This document shows, piece after piece, positions 6,890-12,643 of a stretch of DNA of 12,643 bases (the stretch's first letter is position 1; each line of letters opens with the position of its first letter). A program made the translations under genes and the position numbers. The notes below the pieces were generated by a model. That model worked only from the letters and a program-made list of their open reading frames with translations, was not told the DNA's origin and searched no databases. The DNA comes from Gammaproteobacteria bacterium (lineage in GTDB: Bacteria > Pseudomonadota > Gammaproteobacteria > UBA6429 > Thiohalophilaceae), in NCBI GenBank assembly GCA_011052165.1, contig DRJN01000002.1, positions 1 through 12,643 on the forward strand, read 5' to 3'.

Positions 6890-7438
6890 TCATTCAGTCA
6901 GTTGCAGGGAGACTTTGCGATCGATCCAGCCGCCCGTGCCATTCGGTATGATTTCTTTAATGAGAATTTTGGTTTCCGAAACCGACAGGATTTCGCCAAA
7001 ATTCTGCCCCAGGTGATTGCCGGACTGCACACGATAAACTGTATTATCCGGGGCGGAGATCAGGGCCCAAAGTTTACCATTGCGCTCAAGGGTGCCCACA
7101 AAGACCAGGGAATCCAGCGAAAACTGTTCCAGCGCCTCAGGTTTTCGATTGCTGTCCGGACGCAGGCCATTGCCAATAACCGAAACCTTTTTTTTCTCCT
7201 TGATTAACGGAGAAAAAGGATCGCGCAGGTTAGAGGGATCGTAGGTAAAGGATTCATAAGGCCTGATTTCAGGCAAGCCCTTGATACGTCCCTGTTTACG
7301 CGCTTTGACAGTGTTAATATATGACGTGAGATCCTGATGGTGATCGCCGCTACAGGCGACCAGAAACAGCAGCACAACAATCTGTAATGCACTGAAAAGG
7401 CCTTTCGCCTGTTGTTGTAAATCATTCAGTATATTCAT
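6890..7438 (-). CDS. pilP: Type IV pilus assembly lipoprotein PilP
   Basis: PilP is the periplasmic lipoprotein that links the PilN/PilO complex to the PilQ secretin. The 182-residue sequence has a hydrophobic leader at about 18-28 ending in a lipobox, LVAC, with Cys29 as the lipidated residue. After it comes a flexible region containing the conserved segment YDPSNLRDPFSP near 66-77, which in the family contacts PilN/PilO. The C-terminal half (about 95-180) is the small beta-domain, with FVGTLERNGKLWALI and the closing GGWIDRKVSLQL. The start at 7438 has GGGA a few bases upstream and falls 22 bases after pilO. Length and order are normal for the family. Confidence 0.95.
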   Translation of the reverse strand: MNILNDLQQQAKGLFSALQIVVLLFLVACSGDHHQDLTSYINTVKARKQGRIKGLPEIRPYESFTYDPSNLRDPFSPLIKEKKKVSVIGNGLRPDSNRKPEALEQFSLDSLVFVGTLERNGKLWALISAPDNTVYRVQSGNHLGQNFGEILSVSETKILIKEIIPNGTGGWIDRKVSLQLTE

Positions 7439-7460
7439 ACGATCCCGTCAGATAACGTAC

Positions 7461-8117
7461 TTATCTTCTTCGCCCCTTACGATTTTTGTTCTTGATAGCA
7501 CGAAGGTGTGCGATTTCATTTTCATCCAGATAGCGGTAAGTTTTGGCAATGATACGCATGGTCAGGTTGTTCTTGCCGTCTTTGGAATGGTTGTTATTCC
7601 TCTTGATGGATATATCGTGCAGGGTGACGATGCGCGGCAAGGCGGCAATACCACTGACAAAGCGACCAAAGCGGTGATAGTCGCCGGTCATTTCCATTTC
7701 AATGGGAAATTCGGCATAAAAATCTTTCTGGACTTCTTTACCCGGCTTGAACAGTTTAAAATTAATACCGCTGGCCAGCCCGGTTTGGGAAATATCCACC
7801 AGCAGATCATCGATTTCGGTTTTGCTGGGTAATTGCCGCAACATGGTGCCGAAAGATTTTTGCATCTCCTTCATTTGCCGTTTATAGGCATCCAGGTTGA
7901 CGGCTTTCTTCCATTTGGTCTCGAAGTCCTGTTTTAGTTGCAGTTCCTGTGCCTCGGCCCTGCCCAGGCTCTGCTGTTGACCCTTGATGTCCAGAAAATA
8001 GCCCAGTACCAGCACCAGGATGCAGACCACGACAATCACGGCGGCTCTGACGGGCAGGGGCCAGCTGCCAATGGCATTGATGTCAAGATCATTTAGATCG
8101 ATACTGATATCTTTCAT
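7461..8117 (-). CDS. pilO: Type IV pilus inner-membrane alignment protein PilO
   Basis: PilO pairs with PilN in the inner membrane and positions the pilus machinery under PilQ. The 218-residue protein has a short cytoplasmic N-terminus containing SIDLNDLDINAIGSWPLPVR, one transmembrane helix at about 24-42, a coiled-coil region at about 47-92 and a periplasmic ferredoxin-like domain to about 197 (MTGDYHRFGRFVSGIAALPR at 143-162 and TYRYLDENE near 193-201 are family-typical). The last ten residues, NKNRKGRRR, form a strongly basic tail that I do not recall from typical PilO ends. The ATG at 8117 overlaps the pilN stop by four bases (ATGA) and has GGAAG upstream, so translation is probably coupled. 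Confidence 0.95.
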   Translation of the reverse strand: MKDISIDLNDLDINAIGSWPLPVRAAVIVVVCILVLVLGYFLDIKGQQQSLGRAEAQELQLKQDFETKWKKAVNLDAYKRQMKEMQKSFGTMLRQLPSKTEIDDLLVDISQTGLASGINFKLFKPGKEVQKDFYAEFPIEMEMTGDYHRFGRFVSGIAALPRIVTLHDISIKRNNNHSKDGKNNLTMRIIAKTYRYLDENEIAHLRAIKNKNRKGRRR

Positions 8118-8674
8118 GACTTCTTCCCGACCGATTTATTGACCTGTATACAGTGCAGGGTAAATTCACGCGTACCGATTCCCTTTTTGGCGCTCAATTT
8201 GATGACTTTCAGGATGGGTTTGCTCAGCCAGTCGGAGGCATCGATATTGCGCATGAAAGCAGAAACCCGGGCATTGGACTGGGCATAGCCGACGATGGTG
8301 AGTCCCGTGCCTTTTTGAACAATGCTTTTCAGATACAGGCCCTGGGGCAGAATACGGGCAATTTCATCGAACAGATGTACGATTTCGGGCCGGTTGGCCT
8401 GCAATTGCTGAATAACCGAGATACGTGCCCGCAGGTTCCGCTTATCTTTTTCAAGCTTCACGATTTCCTTGATCTGGGCATCGACTTTGGCGATCTGTTG
8501 CGTGAGAAACTGATTGCGGTGATTCTGCGTGCTGATCATATTGGCGTACTGGATATGCACCGCCGTCAGAATCAGCAGCATCAGGATGACGGACAATCCC
8601 ATGATGGTGAGGAACTGCCGCTGCTGTTCCTTGCGCAGTTCATCGCGCCAGGGCAGAAGATTAATGCGCGCCAT
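8114..8674 (-). CDS. pilN: Type IV pilus inner-membrane protein PilN
   Basis: PilN ties the cytoplasmic actin-like PilM to the inner-membrane PilO. The 186-residue chain begins MARINLLPWRDELR; the INLLPWR motif at 4-10 is the conserved peptide that binds in a groove of PilM. One transmembrane helix follows at about 21-43. A coiled coil covers about 50-93, and a small periplasmic domain (about 100-178, with ILPQGLYLKSI and GYAQSNARVSAFMRN) completes it. The start overlaps the pilM stop by one base (TGATG), and a full Shine-Dalgarno sequence GAGGAG lies at 8684-8689, nine bases before the ATG. Gene order and length are standard. Confidence 0.95.
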   Translation of the reverse strand: MARINLLPWRDELRKEQQRQFLTIMGLSVILMLLILTAVHIQYANMISTQNHRNQFLTQQIAKVDAQIKEIVKLEKDKRNLRARISVIQQLQANRPEIVHLFDEIARILPQGLYLKSIVQKGTGLTIVGYAQSNARVSAFMRNIDASDWLSKPILKVIKLSAKKGIGTREFTLHCIQVNKSVGKKS

Positions 8675-9744
8675 CAGTCAAAACTCCTCATGGCCAGACC
8701 ACAGGCAATCATTAATGCTGGTGCGTCATTACTGAGGCTTTGCGCCTTGACCCGGGAAGCCAGGGTCATGTTAGTAAACGGATTGGCCACCGAGGTGTGC
8801 ACCCCCAGTTTATTGGCGATGAGTTCGTCGATACCCAGGATCATGGCGCTGCCACCGGCCAGCACAATGTGATCGACAGTATTGTACTGACTGGAGGAGA
8901 AAAAAAACTGTAGCGAGCGGCTGACCTGTTGCGCCATGGCATCCTTGAACGGCTCCAGTACTTCAGGTACATAGTTATCGGGCAAACCACCCTGGCGTTT
9001 GGCCATACCGGCTTCTTCATAAGAGAGACCATAGCGGCGCTGGATTTCTTCGGTCAGTTGTTTGCCGCCAAATACCTGCTCACGAGTATAAATGGTCTTG
9101 AGATCGTGCATGACATTGAGCGTGGTCATGGTGGCGCCCACATCGATCACGGCGATGGTCTGGTCGATGCCCTGTTCGGGGAGCTGGGACGCCAGCATGG
9201 CAAATGAATTTTCGATGGCGTAGGCCTCGACATCGATGATCTTGGCTTTCAGCCCGGCCAGTTCGATGGCCGCGATGCGTACGTCGACATTTTCACTGCG
9301 TGACGCGGCAAGCAGCACATCGACGCTCTCAGGATCATTTTCAGTTGGTCCCAGTAATTCAAAGTCAAGATTGACCTCTTCCAGCGGATAGGGAATATAT
9401 TGATCGGCTTCCAGCTCGATTTGCTGTTCCATGTCATCTTCGGTGAGGGTGGCCGGCATGGAAATGGTTTTGGTGATGACGGCGGAACCGGCCACGGCGG
9501 CAGCCGCAAATTTATTGCGCGATGCCGAGCGCTTGACCGCCCGTTTGATGGCCTCGCCCACGGCTTCCACGTCCGAAATATTCTTCTCAATAACCGAATT
9601 CGGCGGCAGGGGTTCGACGGCATAACTTTCCACGCGCAGACGATCGCCATGCTTGCCCAATTCGAGCAATTTGATGGCGGTGGAACTGATATCCAGCCCT
9701 AAAACCGGCGGCTTTTTTGGTTTGAACAGCGCAGCAAAACCCAT
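8674..9744 (-). CDS. pilM: Type IV pilus actin-like ATPase PilM
   Basis: PilM is a cytoplasmic FtsA/actin-fold protein that binds ATP and the N-terminal peptide of PilN, transmitting between the motor ATPases and the alignment complex. The 356-residue length is typical. Actin-type nucleotide motifs are visible: phosphate-1 GLDISSTAIK at 16-25, phosphate-2 VIDVGATMTT at 199-208 and the adenosine motif VLAGGSAMILG at 294-304. The family-typical IELEADQYIPYPLEEVNLDF lies at 109-128. It is the first gene of the pil operon and faces mrcA across a 209-base shared upstream region. The start at 9744 is preceded by the purine-rich AAAGAAGAAA, a modest ribosome-binding signal, and by a reasonable promoter about 30 bases further up. 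Confidence 0.97.
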   Translation of the reverse strand: MGFAALFKPKKPPVLGLDISSTAIKLLELGKHGDRLRVESYAVEPLPPNSVIEKNISDVEAVGEAIKRAVKRSASRNKFAAAAVAGSAVITKTISMPATLTEDDMEQQIELEADQYIPYPLEEVNLDFELLGPTENDPESVDVLLAASRSENVDVRIAAIELAGLKAKIIDVEAYAIENSFAMLASQLPEQGIDQTIAVIDVGATMTTLNVMHDLKTIYTREQVFGGKQLTEEIQRRYGLSYEEAGMAKRQGGLPDNYVPEVLEPFKDAMAQQVSRSLQFFFSSSQYNTVDHIVLAGGSAMILGIDELIANKLGVHTSVANPFTNMTLASRVKAQSLSNDAPALMIACGLAMRSFD

Positions 9745-9774
9745 TTTCTTCTTTAATACCCTGGAGTTAGAGAA

Positions 9775-9803
9775 ACTATATCCATAATTACATTAGGTTT
9801 CAG
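9775..9803 (-). promoter_or_regulatory. Predicted sigma-70 promoter for the pilM operon
   Basis: On the minus strand TATAGT (9775-9780, five of six to TATAAT) lies 17 bases after CTGAAA (9798-9803, four of six to TTGACA). Transcription would start near 9768, about 24 bases before the pilM ATG. A TTGACT at 9804-9809 is a better -35 on its own but has no good -10 at the right distance. A nine-base direct repeat, ATAATTACA, occurs at 9784-9792 (within this promoter) and again at 9828-9836. Confidence 0.45.
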
Positions 9804-9880
9804 AGTCAACTATAGGACAAGGCATGAATAATTACAAACACAAAAAAATGAAGCGGTTAACTCGAGCACAACTTTCGGCA

Positions 9881-9909
9881 TAGAGTTCCCGCTGTTGAAG
9901 CGATATACT
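9881..9909 (+). promoter_or_regulatory. Weak candidate promoter for mrcA
   Basis: TATACT at 9904-9909 matches the -10 consensus at five of six positions, but the hexamer 17 bases upstream, TAGAGT at 9881-9886, matches the -35 at only three. An alternative reads TTAACT (9857-9862) as -35 and TAGAGT (9881-9886) as -10 with an 18-base spacer. Either would give a leader of roughly 40-60 bases before the ATG at 9954. Confidence 0.25.
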
Positions 9910-9953
9910 TCCTATCGGGCGAGGCCACCGAAATCTTTACTTTTATCAATCAT

Positions 9954-12509
9954 ATGAGACCGACTATTAAGAAATTCGTCACATTTTGTCTTACGTCAGC
10001 TCTCACGTTGGTGCTTCTGGGTGCAATAGGGGGTATTGGCACCTATGCCTATATCGTTCCCCGACTACCGGAAATCAGCAGCCTGAAAAACGTGCAACTG
10101 CAGGTTCCACTGCGGGTTTACGCGCGCGGCGGTGAACTGATGGCCGAGTTCGGCGAAATGAAACGCACCCCCCTTAAATATAAGGAATTCCCCAAAGTCC
10201 TGATTCATGCGGTACTGGCGGCTGAAGACGATCGCTTTTTCGAGCATCCCGGGGTGGATTACCAGGGTATTTTGCGTGCGACCTGGCAGCTCATACGCAC
10301 GGGTAAGCGAACCCAGGGCGGCAGCACCATTACGATGCAGGTGGCGCGCAATTTCTTCCTTAGTCGGGAGAAAACCTTTTTGCGCAAGATCAACGAGATT
10401 TTTCTGGCGCTGGAAATCGAACATGAACTGACCAAGGAGGAGATCCTTACCCTGTATCTGAATAAAATCTACCTGGGCAAGCGCGCTTACGGATTCGCCG
10501 CCGCCGCCCAGGTCTATTATGGTAAACCACTGGCGAAACTGGATCTGTCTGAAATTGCCATGATTGCGGGTCTGCCCAAGGCGCCTTCCCGTTACAACCC
10601 GGTGGTGGCACCTGAGCGCGCCCGTATTCGCCGGGATTATGTGCTTGGCCGCATGTTGGCGCTGGGCTATATCAATAAGACCGAATATGATCGGAGCAAG
10701 CAGGTTCGGGTGCATGCCCGCGTGCATGGACTGAATATCGGGGTGGAGGCGCCCTATGTTGCCGAAATGGTGCGCGATGAAATGGTGAAGCGTTATGGTG
10801 GTGCCGCCTATACCGATGGTTTCGAGGTCTATACCACGATTGATGCACGCTTGCAGAAAGCGGCCAACCGAGCGCTGCGGGATGATTTATTGGCCTATGA
10901 ACGCCGTCATGGTTACCGCGGGATTATAAAACATGTGGATCTTCTCGGGCTTGATGACGAGGGTGATGAATTGGCGGCCTGGACTCGCGTGCTGAAGCCG
11001 CTGAAGCCGGTGGGGCATTTGCAACCGGCCCTGATCATCAGCGTCGGGGATGAGTCCGCGTATGCGTTTACCCGGGAGGGGAAAATGGTCTACCTGGGCT
11101 GGGATCAGATTAAATGGGCGCGCCGCCGGATTGATGAAAACCATCTGGGACCGGCACTCCGGCATGCAGCCGATGTTTTGAAAGCCGGAGACGTGATCTA
11201 TGTGGCGGCGGCCGGAGCAGGTTGTCACTGGTTGGCGCAAATCCCCAAGGTGGCCGGCGCGCTGGTCTCATTGCGCCCAAAGGATGGTGCTACCGAGGTG
11301 CTGGTCGGTGGCTTTGATTATTATCAGAGTAAGTTTAACCGGGTTATCCAGGCGCAACGCCAGCCGGGATCCAGCTTCAAGCCGTTTGTTTATACTGCTG
11401 CGCTGGACAAGGGCTATACGGCGGCCAGTATTATCAATGATGCACCGGTCGTGTTTGATGCCCCCGGCCTGGAGGATACCTGGCGGCCGGAAAACTATAG
11501 TGGTCATTTTTTTGGTCCCACCCGCCTGCGGGTAGCGCTCATCAAGTCACGCAACCTGGTTTCCATTCGGTTGCTGCGGGATATTGGTATCGGCTATACC
11601 GTGCGTTATGTGACTCGCTTTGGCTTTAAGCCGAAGAATCTACCGCATGATCTGTCACTGGCGTTGGGCAGCGGTGCGGTCGCGCCTTATGAATTGGCGA
11701 CGGCCTATGCCGTATTTGCCAACGGTGGCTATAAGATAAAACCCTATTTTATTGATTACATTCGTAGGGATGATCACATCGTTGATATGACGCGTCCATT
11801 GCAGGTCTGCCCGAAATGCGAGGCGGCGGCCGAAGCCAGGGCTAAAGCGGAAGCGGACGAAAAAGCCAGACAAAAACCGGCCCCGCCAACAAGTGAGGCG
11901 CCCAAAATGGCGGCGAAGCTGGAAGCCGCCCCCTGGCAGTTACCGGCGCAGTATGCCGGACTGAATGAGCGGGAGTGGGCGCAAATCCGGCAGGGACCAC
12001 AGTTGCCGCGTCTGGCGAAGCGGGTGCTGAGTCCACAGACGGCTTTTTTGATCAATACCATGTTACGAGACGTGATTCGCAAGGGTACCGGGCGTCGGGC
12101 CTTGGTGCTCAAGCGGACAGATCTGGGTGGCAAGACCGGCACCACCAATGATCAGCGTGATGCCTGGTTTACGGGGTTTAACGGTGATGTGGCGACTATC
12201 GCCTGGGTGGGCTTTGATACACCACAACCCCTGGGTGCACATGAAACCGGTGCACGCGCCGCGTTGCCCATGTGGATCAGCTATATGCGCGCCGCCCTGC
12301 AGGGCCGGCCGGAAACACCTCTGGAGCAGCCGCCGGGGATTGTCTCGGTGCGGATCGATCCGGATACCGGCGAGCTGGCTGATGCTAATCAGAGGGATGC
12401 CATGTTTGAATATTTTCGAAGTAAAAATGTGCCGAAACGGCAGACGGAGGAGCCGTCCGCGAATAGTCCTGCGAAACGTGGTTCGAATATTACCGAACAG
12501 CTTTTCTAG
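9954..12509 (+). CDS. mrcA: Penicillin-binding protein 1A (bifunctional glycosyltransferase/transpeptidase)
   Basis: This class A PBP polymerises lipid II into glycan strands and cross-links the peptides in the periplasm. The 851-residue chain starts with a short cytoplasmic end and a membrane anchor at about 9-33. The GT51 domain (about 55-230) shows catalytic E91 in EDDRFFEHPGVD, GGSTITMQVARNFF at 122-135, ILTLYLNKIYLGKRAYG at 164-180 and KAPSRYNP at 209-216. An OB-like insert spans about 320-433. The transpeptidase has S473-x-x-K476 (PGSSFKPF), S532-R533-N534 and K727-T-G-T (GGKTGTTND). A VCPKC pair at 618-622 and an Ala/Lys/Glu-rich stretch (623-660) sit inside that domain; E. coli PBP1A has a similar CPEC. 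The end, NITEQLF, resembles the E. coli terminus. No Shine-Dalgarno precedes the ATG, and no earlier in-frame start was found nearby. Confidence 0.96.
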   Translation: MRPTIKKFVTFCLTSALTLVLLGAIGGIGTYAYIVPRLPEISSLKNVQLQVPLRVYARGGELMAEFGEMKRTPLKYKEFPKVLIHAVLAAEDDRFFEHPGVDYQGILRATWQLIRTGKRTQGGSTITMQVARNFFLSREKTFLRKINEIFLALEIEHELTKEEILTLYLNKIYLGKRAYGFAAAAQVYYGKPLAKLDLSEIAMIAGLPKAPSRYNPVVAPERARIRRDYVLGRMLALGYINKTEYDRSKQVRVHARVHGLNIGVEAPYVAEMVRDEMVKRYGGAAYTDGFEVYTTIDARLQKAANRALRDDLLAYERRHGYRGIIKHVDLLGLDDEGDELAAWTRVLKPLKPVGHLQPALIISVGDESAYAFTREGKMVYLGWDQIKWARRRIDENHLGPALRHAADVLKAGDVIYVAAAGAGCHWLAQIPKVAGALVSLRPKDGATEVLVGGFDYYQSKFNRVIQAQRQPGSSFKPFVYTAALDKGYTAASIINDAPVVFDAPGLEDTWRPENYSGHFFGPTRLRVALIKSRNLVSIRLLRDIGIGYTVRYVTRFGFKPKNLPHDLSLALGSGAVAPYELATAYAVFANGGYKIKPYFIDYIRRDDHIVDMTRPLQVCPKCEAAAEARAKAEADEKARQKPAPPTSEAPKMAAKLEAAPWQLPAQYAGLNEREWAQIRQGPQLPRLAKRVLSPQTAFLINTMLRDVIRKGTGRRALVLKRTDLGGKTGTTNDQRDAWFTGFNGDVATIAWVGFDTPQPLGAHETGARAALPMWISYMRAALQGRPETPLEQPPGIVSVRIDPDTGELADANQRDAMFEYFRSKNVPKRQTEEPSANSPAKRGSNITEQLF

Positions 12510-12532
12510 CCCGGACAAAGCTCCCGTTACGA

Positions 12533-12554
12533 AATTATTTTCTGCAAAATAATT
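12533..12554. repeat. AT-rich inverted repeat 23 bases after mrcA
   Basis: AATTATTTT and AAAATAATT form a perfect nine-base inverted repeat around CTGC. The stem is all A and T, so it is a weak RNA hairpin and lacks a T-tract of its own. It may contribute to the 3' end of the mrcA transcript or mark a boundary, but nothing shows this directly. Confidence 0.5.
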
Positions 12555-12568
12555 CAATTTGGGTAAAC

Positions 12569-12638
12569 CACCGCCTCAGGCGGTGAGACTCGAAAAGGCT
12601 CTGCCGTTCCGTCGTGCAGAGAAGGGAATAGTTTTTTT
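12569..12638. terminator. Two hairpins with flanking T/A runs at the right edge
   Basis: The first is a perfect seven-base GC-rich stem, CACCGCC with GGCGGTG, around TCA (12569-12585). The second pairs CTCTGC (12599-12604) with GCAGAG (12616-12621) around an 11-base loop. On the plus strand a run of seven T (12632-12638) follows the second stem after ten bases, which is too far for a standard terminator. On the minus strand the second stem is followed after two bases by TTTT (12593-12596), a better but short terminator for a gene entering from the right. An alternative is the left end of an IS200/IS605-type element, which also carries subterminal hairpins. The window ends too soon to decide. 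Confidence 0.35.
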
Positions 12639-12643
12639 GAGGC

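Noticed and set aside
8153..8872. A 239-codon plus-strand frame opposite pilN and pilM
   Set aside because: It is antisense to well-supported pil genes, has no recognisable domain and no ribosome-binding signal that stands out.
12569..12585. GC-rich hairpin after mrcA as a complete terminator on its own
   Set aside because: The stem is good but is followed by GAGACTCG on the plus strand and by no T run on the minus strand.

Overview
The window reads as a housekeeping stretch of a gammaproteobacterial chromosome, with nine genes on the minus strand and one divergent gene on the plus strand. Gene order and protein sequence both support this. The type IV pilus alignment/secretin operon pilM-pilN-pilO-pilP-pilQ runs into aroK and aroB, and a divergent mrcA (PBP1A) gene faces pilM. 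This arrangement is conserved across many Gammaproteobacteria, including Pseudomonas and relatives. No species can be named from the sequence alone. There is no sign of a plasmid or phage, and the coding regions look uniform in base composition by eye.

Layout from right to left. At the right end (9954-12509, plus strand) is a full-length class A penicillin-binding protein. It is followed by about 130 bases of non-coding DNA with several inverted repeats that run off the window. A 209-base divergent promoter region (9745-9953) separates it from the pil operon. pilM, pilN and pilO overlap at their stop/start codons (TGATG and ATGA); pilP and pilQ follow after 22-base gaps. aroK follows pilQ after 50 bases that include a GC-rich hairpin. 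aroB has its own near-consensus sigma-70 promoter in the 156-base gap after aroK. dgt abuts aroB. Then comes a 171-base gap filled by a MITE-like or heptamer-built inverted-repeat element. A small stand-alone WGR-domain gene follows, and its stop overlaps (ATGA) the start of a DamX/ExeA-like AAA ATPase gene. That gene is cut off by the left edge of the window.

How the genes work together. PilM, PilN, PilO and PilP form the inner-membrane and periplasmic alignment complex that connects the cytoplasmic pilus motor to the PilQ outer-membrane secretin. AroK and AroB are shikimate-pathway enzymes. Dgt hydrolyses dNTPs. The DamX-like protein joins a cytoplasmic ATPase to a periplasmic tail, which in relatives ends in a peptidoglycan-binding SPOR domain. 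PBP1A builds peptidoglycan, so the two ends of the window and the pil operon all touch the cell envelope.

I found no convincing undescribed system. The points most worth a second look are the inverted-repeat element just upstream of the WGR gene, the translational coupling of WGR to the DamX-like ATPase, and the structured DNA after mrcA.
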